From assembly GCF_900156025.1 (NCBI RefSeq), contig NZ_FTMO01000001.1, forward strand, positions 868,001 through 932,000: 64,000 bases of DNA, written 5' to 3'. The stretch is from Allobosea sp. TND4EK4. Lineage in GTDB: Bacteria; Pseudomonadota; Alphaproteobacteria; Rhizobiales; Beijerinckiaceae. The notes beneath the pieces were generated by a model. It saw only the letters and a list, made by a program, of their open reading frames with translations, searched no databases and had not been told where the DNA came from. The position numbers and the translations under genes were made by a program. Positions 1-8,642 of this stretch are shown one piece after another (within the stretch, counting starts at the first letter, position 1; every line of letters starts with the position of its first letter).

Positions 1-2
1 AA

Positions 3-38
3 CCCTTCTCGGTGGTGGTGCCGGAGAGCGCGCGATGA
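3..38 (+). CDS. C-terminal end of an upstream gene (partial)
   Basis: Reading frame 3 runs from the left edge to a TGA at 36-38 and encodes the last eleven residues (PFSVVVPESAR). Its stop overlaps the ATG of the next gene as ATGA, the usual arrangement of translationally coupled genes. TIGR02186 genes often follow a TauE/SafE (TSUP) sulfite exporter gene, so this could be the tail of such a permease. The tail is too short to identify, so that is inference from family context only. Confidence 0.35.
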   Translation, partial: PFSVVVPESAR

Positions 39-796
39 GGCGGCTCTTCGGGCTCATCATCGCGCTCTGCCTGACCCCGGCCGCCGCCCGATCCGAGACG
101 CTCGTCGCGGCGATGTCGAGCCACCAGATCCAGATCACCTCGAACTATACCGGCAGCCAGCTGACGGTCTTCGGCCTCGTCGAGCGCGACGGGCGCAGCG
201 TCTCGCGCGGAGATCCGCTCGATATCGCCATCACCGTGCGCGGCCCGCGCCGCATGCTACTGGTACGCGAGAAGGAGAGTCTCGGCCCGGTCTGGATCAA
301 CCGCACGCAGCGGCGCTTCCCCGACAGCCCGGTCTTCCTGTTCGTCGCCACAAACCGCCCGATCGCCGAGATGATGAGCCCGGTCATGGCCGAGCGCGGC
401 CGGGTCGGCCTCGCCAATGCCGAGCGCTCGCCGCAGGCCTGGTTCGACGACGCGACCACGGCGCGCTTCCGCGACAGCCTGGTGCGGATCATGGAGAGCA
501 AGGGCCTCTATGACTACCGCGAGCGCGGCGTGACCTTTCTGTCGAACGCGCTGTTCAGCGCGCCGGTCGACGTGCCAGCGACGGCGCCTACCGGCACCTA
601 TACGGTCGATGTGGTGCTCTATGCCGGCGGCGTGGCGCTGGCCCGGCAGCAGACCCATTTCGAAGTGATCAAGACGGGGGCGGAACAGCGGCTGGCCTCG
701 GCCGCCTATGACTGGCCGGTCTTCTACGGCCTGGTCACGGTGCTGCTGGCCCTCTTCCTCGGCTGGGGATCGAGCGTGATCTTCCGCCGCGACTGA
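35..796 (+). CDS. TIGR02186 family membrane-anchored protein
   Basis: The 253-residue protein begins with a signal peptide (hydrophobic residues 4-18, cleavage near AAARS). A large extracytoplasmic domain follows, and a single C-terminal membrane helix lies at about residues 228-247 (WPVFYGLVTVLLALFLGW) before a short basic tail. This is the layout of the alphaproteobacterial TIGR02186 family, which has no established biochemical role and often sits beside TSUP sulfur-anion exporters. The ATG overlaps the stop of the preceding frame (ATGA). The family call rests on overall layout and length; the function is unknown. Confidence 0.7.
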   Translation: MRRLFGLIIALCLTPAAARSETLVAAMSSHQIQITSNYTGSQLTVFGLVERDGRSVSRGDPLDIAITVRGPRRMLLVREKESLGPVWINRTQRRFPDSPVFLFVATNRPIAEMMSPVMAERGRVGLANAERSPQAWFDDATTARFRDSLVRIMESKGLYDYRERGVTFLSNALFSAPVDVPATAPTGTYTVDVVLYAGGVALARQQTHFEVIKTGAEQRLASAAYDWPVFYGLVTVLLALFLGWGSSVIFRRD

Positions 797-800
797 CGGG

Positions 801-2048
801 TCAGCCGAGCAGCCCCGCATAGGGCAGGAAGGGTTGAAGGCTGCCCTCGCCTGCCTCCCCGGACTCTTCCGCCAGTTCGACAAGCCCATCCGATTGCGAG
901 AGCGAGACCAGCGAGCCGGCCCCGATGCCGGGATGGCGGTGCGCGATCCAGCCGCCATTCGCGCCCGGCTGGAGCGAAGCACGCAGGAACTCCCGGCGGC
1001 CGGGCTGCTTGCGATGGGCAAAGCCGAGCGTCACCGTCAGGCGCTGCAGCGGCAGGCAGGCCGTGCCGGCGAGCCGGGCGATCACCGGGCGAGCCAGCAG
1101 CGCAAACGTCACGAAGACCGCGACGGGATTGCCAGGGAGCCCGATGAAGGGCGTCGTCCCGATACGCCCGAACGCCACCGGCTTGCCCGGCTTGATCGCG
1201 ATGCGCCACAGATCGAGCGCGCCCTGCGCCGCCACCGCCGCCTTGACGTGATCCTCCTCGCCGACGGAGACCCCGCCCGAGGTCATCACCAGATCGCACC
1301 CTTGCGCGGCCTCGCCAAGCCGCTGCGCCAGCCTGTCCCTGTCATCGCGCAGGATGCCGAGATCGACAGGATCCGCACCCGCTCTCACGAGCAGCGCCCG
1401 CAGCATCGCGCGGTTGGCATCGTAGATCGCAGCCCCGGCGAGAGGCTGCCCGGGTTCGGTGAGCTCGTCGCCGGTCGAGAACAGCGCGACGCGCGGGCGG
1501 CGCAGCACGGCGACGCGCTCCAGCCCGAGTGCCGCGAGCAGGCCGACATCCTGTGGGCGCAAACGGTGACCGGCCGCGAAAACCGCCGCCCCCTGCGCCA
1601 CATCCTCTCCCGCCGGCCTGATATGCGCGCCGGGACGCAGGCCGGGCGACAGGGTGATCCCGTCGCCCTCGCGCCGGACATGCTCCTGCATCGCGATGCT
1701 GTCAGCGCCTTCGGGGACCGGCGCGCCGGTGAAAATCCTGACGGCGCCGACGCCGGACAACAATGGCGCGGTCGCCCCGGCCGCCACGCGGCCCAGAACA
1801 GGCAGCCGGGTCTCCGCTGCCCGCGCGAGATCGGCATGGCGCAGCGCATAGCCGTCGACGGCGGCGTTCGCGAAAGGCGGCAACGGCAGCGGCGCCACGA
1901 CGTCCCCGGCGAGGACGCGTCCATCGGCCTCGGCCAGCGGCAGCGCCGCTGGCTCGCCCACCGGCGTCACGGCGGCGAGTGCCAGTGCCGCGGCCTGCTC
2001 GATCGTCAGCAGCGTTTCGCCGGCCTCCTCGGCGCTCAGCCGCGCCAT
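801..2048 (-). CDS. moeA: Molybdopterin molybdenumtransferase MoeA
   Basis: This 415-residue protein, near the usual MoeA length of about 400, inserts molybdate into adenylylated molybdopterin to form the molybdenum cofactor in the cytoplasm. Visible family motifs are AAVDGYA near residue 60, the MPT-binding region SGGVSVGEEDHVK, and GLPGNPVAVFVTF near the C-terminus. The frame stays open for another 207 codons upstream, but MARLSAEEAG at 2048 has a GGAGG six bases upstream and family-like N-terminal sequence. Its stop lies four bases from the end of the convergent upstream gene. mobA and a DUF2478 gene lie 1.5 kb away on the same strand. Confidence 0.92.
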   Translation of the reverse strand: MARLSAEEAGETLLTIEQAAALALAAVTPVGEPAALPLAEADGRVLAGDVVAPLPLPPFANAAVDGYALRHADLARAAETRLPVLGRVAAGATAPLLSGVGAVRIFTGAPVPEGADSIAMQEHVRREGDGITLSPGLRPGAHIRPAGEDVAQGAAVFAAGHRLRPQDVGLLAALGLERVAVLRRPRVALFSTGDELTEPGQPLAGAAIYDANRAMLRALLVRAGADPVDLGILRDDRDRLAQRLGEAAQGCDLVMTSGGVSVGEEDHVKAAVAAQGALDLWRIAIKPGKPVAFGRIGTTPFIGLPGNPVAVFVTFALLARPVIARLAGTACLPLQRLTVTLGFAHRKQPGRREFLRASLQPGANGGWIAHRHPGIGAGSLVSLSQSDGLVELAEESGEAGEGSLQPFLPYAGLLG

Positions 2049-2201
2049 CGCGGCCTCCGCCAGATCTGGGCTGCGGCCCGCATCGGCACCCGCCTTTCCA
2101 TTCCCTGCACCGCTCTTCTCTTCGGCGCGGGGGCCATGGCGGTCAAGCGCCGCATGGCCGCGCTGTTGCCGGTTGCGGGACAGGGAGCCTATGACACAGG
2201 G

Positions 2202-2456
2202 ATGAAGACGATTCCGCTCGATCTGCGCGGCCTGAAATGCCCCCTGCCCGTGCTGCGGGTGCGCAAGGCGCTGGGCGAGGCCGCCGCCGGCAGCCTGCTG
2301 GTGGTGGAATGCACCGACCCGCTGACGTCGATAGACCTGCCGAACCTGATCCGCGAGACCGGGGACGCCATCGAGAGTCGGCCCGGCGAAGGGCCCGTCC
2401 TCGTCTTCCACATCCGCAAGACGGCCAGCGCCGACCCGAGGGAGCCGACCCCGTGA
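2202..2456 (+). CDS. tusA: TusA family sulfurtransferase
   Basis: This 84-residue protein has the TusA/SirA fold signature LRGLKCPLPVLRVRKAL at residues 8-24, with the persulfide-carrying Cys13 in the CPxP motif. TusA proteins pass sulfane sulfur in cytoplasmic relays to tRNA thiolation, molybdenum cofactor or Fe-S pathways. The stop overlaps the GTG start of mrp (GTGA), so the two are very probably co-translated. MoeA on the opposite strand and mobA nearby make a role in sulfur supply to molybdoenzyme maturation plausible, but that is inference. In-frame ATGs at 2136 and 2154 are alternative starts; MKTIPLDLRG matches the normal family N-terminus. Confidence 0.88.
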   Translation: MKTIPLDLRGLKCPLPVLRVRKALGEAAAGSLLVVECTDPLTSIDLPNLIRETGDAIESRPGEGPVLVFHIRKTASADPREPTP

Positions 2457-3562
2457 GCCTTTCCCAAGCCGACATCCTGCGGGCGCTCGAACTCGTGAAG
2501 CTGCCGGCAAGCGGGCAGTCGATCGCCGCCTCCGGCCGGGTGACCGACGTGCTGATCGACAACGGCAAGGTGATCTTCGCCATCGCCATCGACGCGACCG
2601 AGGCCTCGGCGATGGAGCCCGTGCGCAAGGCGGCGGAAAGTGCCGTCGGCGGCCTGCCGGGCGTGACACAGGTGCTGGTCGGGCTCACGGCCGACAAGGC
2701 GCCCTCCTCCGCCGCGGCGCAGGCGCGCCAGCAGGCGCAGCGTCCCGGGGGCCCGCCCAAGCCCGCCGGCGTACCGGGCGTCAAGCAGATCATCGCGGTG
2801 GCGAGCGGCAAGGGCGGCGTCGGCAAGTCGACCACCGCCGCCAATCTCGCGGTCGGCCTTTCGACGCTCGGCCTCAAGGTCGGCGTGCTCGATTCCGACA
2901 TCTACGGCCCGTCCATGCCGAAGATCTTCGGCATCTCCGGCAAGCCGCAGGTCGTCTCCGGCCGCACGCTGGCGCCGATGGAGGCTTATGGGCTCAAGAT
3001 CATGTCGATCGGCTTCCTCGTCGAGGAGGAGACGCCGATGATCTGGCGCGGGCCGATGGTGATCTCCGCCATCACCCAGATGCTGCGCGAAGTGGCCTGG
3101 GGCGATCTGGACGTGCTGGTCGTCGACATGCCGCCCGGCACCGGCGACGCGCAGCTCACCATGGCGCAGCAGGTCCCGCTGGCGGGCGCCGTCATCGTCT
3201 CGACGCCGCAGGACCTCGCGCTGCTCGATGCGCGCCGGGGCGTCGCGATGTTCCGCAAGGTCGCCGTGCCGATCCTCGGCCTGGTCGAGAACATGAGCTA
3301 CTTCCTCTGCCCGGAATGCGGCCACCGCTCCGACATCTTCTCGCATGGCGGGGCGCGGCACGAGGCGGAGCGGCTCGGCATCCCGTTCCTCGGCGAGATC
3401 CCGCTGGCCATGCCGATCCGGGAAACCTCGGATGGCGGACGCCCGATCGTCGCCAGCGACCCCTCGAGCCCCCACGCCAAGGCCTATGTCGCGCTGGCGC
3501 GGCAGGTACAGGCGGCGCTGGGCGGCGCGGTCCGGGCTGCCCCTCGCATCGTCATCGAGTAG
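2453..3562 (+). CDS. mrp: Mrp/NBP35 (ApbC) P-loop Fe-S carrier protein
   Basis: This 369-residue cytoplasmic ATPase assembles and transfers Fe-S clusters to apoproteins. The N-terminal 85 residues form an MIP18/DUF59-like domain. A Pro/Ala/Gln linker follows, then the deviant Walker A GKGGVGKST at residues 119-127. The cluster-binding CPEC motif is Cys286/Cys289. The GTG start at 2453 overlaps the tusA stop and has GGGAG eight bases upstream. This is the classic full-length form with both domains. Confidence 0.93.
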   Translation: MSLSQADILRALELVKLPASGQSIAASGRVTDVLIDNGKVIFAIAIDATEASAMEPVRKAAESAVGGLPGVTQVLVGLTADKAPSSAAAQARQQAQRPGGPPKPAGVPGVKQIIAVASGKGGVGKSTTAANLAVGLSTLGLKVGVLDSDIYGPSMPKIFGISGKPQVVSGRTLAPMEAYGLKIMSIGFLVEEETPMIWRGPMVISAITQMLREVAWGDLDVLVVDMPPGTGDAQLTMAQQVPLAGAVIVSTPQDLALLDARRGVAMFRKVAVPILGLVENMSYFLCPECGHRSDIFSHGGARHEAERLGIPFLGEIPLAMPIRETSDGGRPIVASDPSSPHAKAYVALARQVQAALGGAVRAAPRIVIE

Positions 3563-3588
3563 AACGCCGGCCGGCCAAAAGCCTCCGC

Positions 3589-4209
3589 TCAGGACTGCCT
3601 TGCGATATGCTCGGCCGTGGACAGGTCCTCGGGCGTGTTGATGTTGAAGAAGGGGTCGAACGGCTCCGCGGGCCATTCCGCCACCGCAACTCCCAAACGA
3701 GCCGTGACGGCGCCGAGACGCCGCTCGCCCGTCAGCAGCGCAGCGCGCAGATCGTCCCGCAGCGACACCGGCCACAGGCCGATCGCGTGATGCTGCCGGC
3801 CGGCCGAGCCGGCCGAGGCCAGCGGGGTCCCCGCCGCGGCGCGGGCCCGGTGCAGCCGCAGAACCAGATCAGCGGGAATGAAGGGCGTATCGGCTGCGAC
3901 CGTGACGAGCCATTCGGTGCCGGAAGTGCTTCCCGCGAGCCAGTCCAGACCGGCCAGTATCCCAGCGAGGGGACCGGCAAAATCCGGGATCGTATCGGCC
4001 ACGACCGGCAGGCCGTGAGCGGCGAACCGGGACTGGTCGCCATTGGCGTTGAGCAGAAGCCTGTCGCACTGCGGCTGGAGGCGTTCGACGACGTGAGACA
4101 GGAGCGGCCGGCCGCCGAGGCGCAGCAGCGGCTTGTCGCCGCCGCCCATGCGGCGGGAGAGCCCGCCAGCGAGGATCAGGCCAGGGGTCGGCGGTGCGGT
4201 CACGGGCAT
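3589..4209 (-). CDS. mobA: Molybdenum cofactor guanylyltransferase MobA
   Basis: This 206-residue enzyme adds GMP to molybdopterin to make the guanine dinucleotide form of the cofactor. The nucleotide-binding signature LILAGGLSRRMGGGDKPLL spans residues 11-29. Other family features are PDFAGPLAGILAGL, AADTPFIP with the metal-binding Asp, and the C-terminal FFNINTPEDL. It lies nine bases downstream of the DUF2478 gene on the same strand, so the two probably share a transcript. Length and motif order are typical. Confidence 0.92.
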   Translation of the reverse strand: MPVTAPPTPGLILAGGLSRRMGGGDKPLLRLGGRPLLSHVVERLQPQCDRLLLNANGDQSRFAAHGLPVVADTIPDFAGPLAGILAGLDWLAGSTSGTEWLVTVAADTPFIPADLVLRLHRARAAAGTPLASAGSAGRQHHAIGLWPVSLRDDLRAALLTGERRLGAVTARLGVAVAEWPAEPFDPFFNINTPEDLSTAEHIARQS

Positions 4210-4218
4210 TGAAGGCGC

Positions 4219-4734
4219 TCAGGCCACGATCCGCAGCGCATCCAGCACCCAGCGCTCCACGGCGGCTTCATCGACCGGCAGCTCGCACCAGTCGTCTCCG
4301 GCGAAGTCGCGCCAGGCCGGGAGGAAGTCCCGCCGGACGGCGATCAACACCGGCAGGCCGGCGAGCAGGGTCTTCGCCACCTCGCCACGCAGCCCCTCGC
4401 CCAGCGCCTCCTGCTTGCCGAAGCGATTGACGAGGACGAGATCGGCGCGCGTGGCGAGCGCGCCTTCGAAAGCCGCCGAGGCAGCCGCCAGCCCGGCGGC
4501 ATCCAGCCGGCACCCTTGCGCCGCCGCGCCGAGATCCTGGCTGATCGGAAAGCGCGTGCCGCTGCCCAGATCCTCGAGCGACATCGCCATGCAGCGGTCG
4601 GCGCAGAGCGGATCATTGTGCTGGACGACGCCGCCGAGGCGCAGCCCGCGCCGGCGCAGGCGGATCACGAGTCCCTGCATGAACCCATCGATGCCGAAGC
4701 CACCCGGATAGGGAATGGCCGCCAGGAAACTCAT
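4219..4734 (-). CDS. DUF2478 domain protein of the molybdenum cluster
   Basis: The 171-residue protein matches the alphaproteobacterial DUF2478 layout: an N-terminal strand (MSFLAAIPYPGGFGIDGFMQ) followed by GLVIRLRRRGLRLGGVVQ, a segment naming a Cys/Asp-rich site (DPLCADRCMAMSLEDLG), and ATRADLVLVNRFGKQEA. The family resembles P-loop NTPases but lacks a clear Walker A, and often neighbours molybdenum transport or cofactor genes. I chose the ATG at 4734 because GAGGG lies seven bases upstream; an ATG at 4758 in the same frame adds eight residues. Co-transcription with mobA suggests a role in molybdate or cofactor handling, unproven. Confidence 0.72.
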   Translation of the reverse strand: MSFLAAIPYPGGFGIDGFMQGLVIRLRRRGLRLGGVVQHNDPLCADRCMAMSLEDLGSGTRFPISQDLGAAAQGCRLDAAGLAAASAAFEGALATRADLVLVNRFGKQEALGEGLRGEVAKTLLAGLPVLIAVRRDFLPAWRDFAGDDWCELPVDEAAVERWVLDALRIVA

Positions 4735-4929
4735 GTCGAGACCCTCATGGCCTGTCATCTCACGCGACAGCGATCCGCGCCAGCGCGCGCCACGCCGCAG
4801 CGGGGTGGCGAAATGCGCACAGTGTTGCCCGGCACCTACAGCAGCGGGCGGGCAGCCCCGCTAGGGTGCAGGCGGCTCGCACCGGAGGCCGGGCGGGCCC
4901 TCGGGCCTCTTGACAGCCAGCCGGAACGC

Positions 4930-6189
4930 ATGAACCGCCAGCACTCGCCCGCCCCGCTCGATCCCGCGCTCGACGCCGCGATGCTGCTGCGGCGCATCGG
5001 CTTCGGCCTGCTGGCACTCGCCTTGCCGCTGCTGGCGCTGGTTTCCCGCCGGGCCGCCGTGCTTCTGGTGCCGATCGGCGTCGTCCTGCTCGTTATTGCC
5101 GCGATGATCGAAGAGCCCGGCCGCTTCCTGCGGACCCTGAAGGGCATCGTCCTCAGCCGCCCCGGCCTGATCCTGCTGGGCCTCGTCGGCTGGGCTCTGC
5201 TCTCGCTCGTCTGGAGCCCCTATCCTGCCCCTGCACTGGAAAAGGCCTTGAACCTCGCCACGGCCGTCGTGCTCGGACTGCTAGGCCTGTCGGCGCTGCC
5301 GGAGCGCATGCGCTCGTCCAACGTCAATCTCGTCGCGCTCGGCAACGGCGTGGCCGCGATCTTCGCCTTCGGGCTGATCATGGTGGCGCTGCTGCGCCAG
5401 ACCGATGCACCGCCCGCCGCCGTGGAGCGCGGCGTCTCGATCGTCCTGATCATGGCCTGGCCGGCGCTGGCCTGGCTACTGTCGCGCGAGCGCGGCATGA
5501 GCGCCCTTGGCCTTGCTTTCGTGATCGGGCTGCTCGCGCTGACCCGTTTCGACGACGGCGAGACCATCCCGATGCTGTTCGGCGCCGTCGCCTTCGGGGC
5601 GGTGACCGCCAGCCGCGCCGCCGCGACGCGCACGATCGCGGCGATCGCCGCCGGGCTGATGCTGCTGGCGCCGCTCATTCCCTTCCTGCTCGCCCCGCTC
5701 GTGGTCGCGCTGCCGGACAGCGCCTCGGACCTCGCGCAGGCGATGTGGATCTGGGCCGACGTCATCCGGCAATCGCCCGTCGAGCTGATCACCGGCCATG
5801 GGCTCGATACGGTCCTGCGCGGGCAGATGATCGGCGTGCTGCCGCCGGCCGCGCCGGCCTCGCTGCTGTTCGAGACCTGGTACGAGCTCGGCCTCGTCGG
5901 CGCGGCCGCCGCGGCCGCCGGACTCTATTTCGCGATCCGTGCTGCCGGCCACATGCCCGGCGCACTCGCCGCCGGCGGCGTCGCGGCCTTCACCACGGCT
6001 TTCGCGCTGGGCGCGCTCGGTTTCGGCCCGCTGCTGCCATGGTGGCTGATGACGCTGACCGCCGTCATCCTGATGTTCAAGGCGGTGTCGAGCGGGCAGT
6101 ACCGCACCGACCGCCCCGCCGTGCCGCTGCCGATGCGCGCGGCGAACCACGCCCGCCCCAAGGCCGGGCCGCCGCCGACCACGGCCTGA
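4930..6189 (+). CDS. O-antigen-ligase-like multipass membrane protein
   Basis: The 419-residue protein has about ten hydrophobic helices, the first pair at residues 18-62, and a larger periplasmic loop near residues 255-305. That loop contains WADVIRQSPVELITGHGLDT, whose GxGLxT-like phrase resembles the region before the catalytic loop of Wzy/WaaL-type ligases. A TrbL- or generic membrane protein reading cannot be excluded. The frame is open 138 codons further upstream, but the ATG at 4930 (MNRQHSPAPLDPA) opens directly into the first helices. It has no functional partner genes nearby. Confidence 0.6.
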   Translation: MNRQHSPAPLDPALDAAMLLRRIGFGLLALALPLLALVSRRAAVLLVPIGVVLLVIAAMIEEPGRFLRTLKGIVLSRPGLILLGLVGWALLSLVWSPYPAPALEKALNLATAVVLGLLGLSALPERMRSSNVNLVALGNGVAAIFAFGLIMVALLRQTDAPPAAVERGVSIVLIMAWPALAWLLSRERGMSALGLAFVIGLLALTRFDDGETIPMLFGAVAFGAVTASRAAATRTIAAIAAGLMLLAPLIPFLLAPLVVALPDSASDLAQAMWIWADVIRQSPVELITGHGLDTVLRGQMIGVLPPAAPASLLFETWYELGLVGAAAAAAGLYFAIRAAGHMPGALAAGGVAAFTTAFALGALGFGPLLPWWLMTLTAVILMFKAVSSGQYRTDRPAVPLPMRAANHARPKAGPPPTTA

Positions 6190-6204
6190 GCGGGACCGCT
6201 TCCC

Positions 6205-7356
6205 TCAGCGCGACAGATCGGCGATCAGGCTGCGGATGAAGGCCGTGCCGGCCTCGAGCTGCGCGACGGACAGGAACTCGTCCGGCTGATGCGCCTGGGC
6301 GATGTCGCCGGGGCCGCAGACCACCGTGGACCAGCCTGCGCGCTGGAACAGGCCACCCTCCGTGCCATAGGCGACGACATGGCGACCGTTGTCGCCGGTG
6401 AGGCGGCGGCAGAGTGCCTCGGCCGCGCCGTCCGTTTCCGGGCCCATGGCGGGGGTGTCGGAGGTCACCTCGAAATCGATGCCGGCTTCCGGCGCAATCG
6501 CCTTCATCGCAGGCTCGATCTCGGCGAGCTTGGCCTTGTAGAGCGCGACATAGTCCTCCTGCCGCTCGCCGGGGATGCAGCGCACCTCATGGGTGAAGCT
6601 GCAATGCTCGGCGGCGATGTTGACCGCCGTGCCACCCTCGACCACGCCGACATGCAGCGTCGAATAGGGCGGCTCGAAGCCATTGGTCGCCGGCGTCTGC
6701 GCCTTGTTGCGGGCCATCGTCTCGTTGTGCCAGTGGATCAGCTCGCCGGCGACCATCACGGCGGAAACGCCGACATCGATGCGGCTCGAATGCACGGCAT
6801 GACCGCGCACCGTCGTGCGCATCCGCAGCCCGCCCTTATGCCCGGTGACCACCTTCATCATCGAGGGCTCGCCGACGATGACGGCGGAGGGGGAATACCC
6901 GTCCTTCGCCATCGCCTCGATCAGCACGCGCGCACCGCGGCAACCGACCTCCTCGTCATAGGACAGGGCGATGTGGATCGGCCGCTTCAACGGCGCCGCC
7001 AGCATCTCCGGCGCCAGGGCGAGGGCGATGGCGTCGAAGCCCTTCATGTCGCAGGTGCCGCGGCCGTAGAGCTTGCCGTCGCGCTCCGTCAGCGTCCAGG
7101 GATCCGAGGTCCAGGCCTGGCCGGCGACCGGCACGACGTCGGTATGGCCGGAGAGGACGACGCCGCCGGCCGCCTGCGCGCCGATCGTCGCATAGAGATT
7201 GGCTTTCTGCCCATCCGGGCTCGGCGCCAGCCGGCTCTCGACACCAAGACTTGCGAGATAGTCGCGGCAGAAATGGATGAGGTCGAGATTGCTGCGCTGC
7301 GACTCGGTGTTGAACGAGACCAGCTTTGCCAGCATCTCTTTAGGCGTCATCGTCAC
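6205..7356 (-). CDS. argE: Acetylornithine deacetylase ArgE (M20 family)
   Basis: This cytoplasmic zinc amidohydrolase of about 383 residues releases ornithine from N-acetylornithine in arginine synthesis. Metal-site motifs are GHTDVVPV near residue 72, GRGTCDMKGF near 105 and YDEEVGCRGA near 138, with a dimerisation domain between about residues 180 and 290. The start is uncertain by two codons. GTG at 7356 has GGGAG eight bases upstream, whereas ATG at 7350 (MTPKEMLAKLV) would put it 14 bases away. An isolated argE, as here, can also act on other N-acyl amino acids. Confidence 0.85.
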   Translation of the reverse strand: MTMTPKEMLAKLVSFNTESQRSNLDLIHFCRDYLASLGVESRLAPSPDGQKANLYATIGAQAAGGVVLSGHTDVVPVAGQAWTSDPWTLTERDGKLYGRGTCDMKGFDAIALALAPEMLAAPLKRPIHIALSYDEEVGCRGARVLIEAMAKDGYSPSAVIVGEPSMMKVVTGHKGGLRMRTTVRGHAVHSSRIDVGVSAVMVAGELIHWHNETMARNKAQTPATNGFEPPYSTLHVGVVEGGTAVNIAAEHCSFTHEVRCIPGERQEDYVALYKAKLAEIEPAMKAIAPEAGIDFEVTSDTPAMGPETDGAAEALCRRLTGDNGRHVVAYGTEGGLFQRAGWSTVVCGPGDIAQAHQPDEFLSVAQLEAGTAFIRSLIADLSR

Positions 7357-7517
7357 GAGGTGTTCTCCCAAAAGCCGGCCACAGGCAGGTTCCGTGCCGC
7401 AGGCTAGGCCCGCACGGCCCGCGGCGACAACCCGCACCGGCACATATGCTTGACGCGCGGGCCGCAGCCGCGCTCTCGTGCGGCGCCAAGCAAGAACTCT
7501 CCAGGAAACAGCAGCCC

Positions 7518-8486
7518 ATGTCTTTCGACGTCACGCTTGCCGATGTTCAGGCGGCCGCCACACGCATCGCCGGCAAGATCAGGCGCACGCCAACCTTCCA
7601 CAGCGCCGGCCTTTCGGCCAGGCTCGGCGTCGAGACCTGGGTGAAGGTCGAGGCGCTGCAACTGGGCGGCTCGTTCAAGGTGCGCGGCTGCTTCAACCGG
7701 TTGATGGGGCTGAGCGAGGCCGAACTGAAGCGCGGCGTCGTCACCGTCTCGGGCGGCAACCATGCCATCGCGCTGTCGCTGGTGGCCCGCAGCCTCGAGG
7801 CCCGGGCGCTGGTGCTGATGCCAAGGGCGACGCCGCCTCTCAACATCGAGCTGACCCGGCAGATGGGCGGCGAGGTCGAGCTTTGCGAGGATTCGGTCGA
7901 GGCTTTCGCCAAGGCGGAAGACTATGCCCGGCAGGGCATGATCCATGTCCATTCCTATGACGACCCTGCGATCATCGCCGGCCACGGCACGCTCGGGCTC
8001 GAACTGGCGACAGATGCCGGCGGGCGGCTCGACCATGTCTTCATCTCGATCGGCGGCGGCGGCTTTGCGGCCGGTGTCGGCGCGGCGCTGAAGGGGCTCG
8101 ATCCAGCCATCCGCATCCACGGCGTCGAGACCGAGGGCGCGACGACGATGACGCAGGCGCTCGAAGCCGGAAAGCCGGTCGCGATCCGCCCGAGCTCGAT
8201 CGCCCGCACGCTGGGCGCCCCCTTCGCGACGGAGCGGACGATGGCCGCGGCCCGCCAGTTCCTGGAGGAGATCGTCGTGGTGCCGGACGCCGAAGCGGTG
8301 CGCGAGATCGTCTGGGTCCTGCAGAACGGGCGCGTGCTGCTCGAACCCGCCGCGTCCTGCGTGGTCGCAGCAGCGCTCCGGCGCAAGGACAGCTTCAAGC
8401 CGGGCGAGCGCATCTGCCTCGTGCTCTGCGGCTCGAACGTCGCGCTCGACGACATTGCCCGCTGGCGGGCCGAATACGGGGTATGA
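7518..8486 (+). CDS. Threonine/serine dehydratase-like PLP enzyme
   Basis: This 322-residue fold-type II PLP enzyme resembles IlvA/TdcB-type dehydratases. The cofactor lysine lies in GSFKVRG near residue 52, VSGGNHAIAL binds substrate, and the phosphate loop is GGGGFAAG near 180. There is no C-terminal ACT-like regulatory domain, so it resembles catabolic or broad-specificity threonine/serine dehydratases rather than biosynthetic IlvA. The ATG at 7518 (MSFDVTLADVQ) has AGGAAA upstream and is preferred over an in-frame start at 7446. A hairpin-forming repeat follows the stop. Confidence 0.8.
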   Translation: MSFDVTLADVQAAATRIAGKIRRTPTFHSAGLSARLGVETWVKVEALQLGGSFKVRGCFNRLMGLSEAELKRGVVTVSGGNHAIALSLVARSLEARALVLMPRATPPLNIELTRQMGGEVELCEDSVEAFAKAEDYARQGMIHVHSYDDPAIIAGHGTLGLELATDAGGRLDHVFISIGGGGFAAGVGAALKGLDPAIRIHGVETEGATTMTQALEAGKPVAIRPSSIARTLGAPFATERTMAAARQFLEEIVVVPDAEAVREIVWVLQNGRVLLEPAASCVVAAALRRKDSFKPGERICLVLCGSNVALDDIARWRAEYGV

Positions 8487-8531
8487 ACTGGCGCCGGTGC
8501 CGTGCTGGCGACAGGCGGCACGGCCCTCTTC

Positions 8532-8617
8532 CGTCGTTGCGAGCGGTAGCGAAGCAATCCAGGAGCGGCCGAACTCTACGCCTTCCTGGATTGCTTCGCT
8601 GACGCCTGCAATGACGA
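8532..8617. repeat. Interrupted palindrome between convergent genes
   Basis: Two perfect 17-base arms, 8548-8564 (AGCGAAGCAATCCAGGA) and 8584-8600, are separated by 19 bases. The flanks (CGTCGTTGC and GCAATGACG) extend the pairing with one mismatch. The element fills the space between the ends of two convergent genes. The GAAGCAATCC core is a common intergenic repeat in Rhizobiales, and it could act as a bidirectional terminator or mRNA-end structure. Confidence 0.75.
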
Positions 8618-8642
8618 TCGGCGATGTGTCGCGGGAGCGCGA

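Noticed and set aside
834-2201. Long plus-strand open frame opposite moeA
   Set aside because: It is the complement of a clear MoeA gene; the protein is Arg/His-rich without any domain. Only its 3' end (2202-2456) is real, as tusA.
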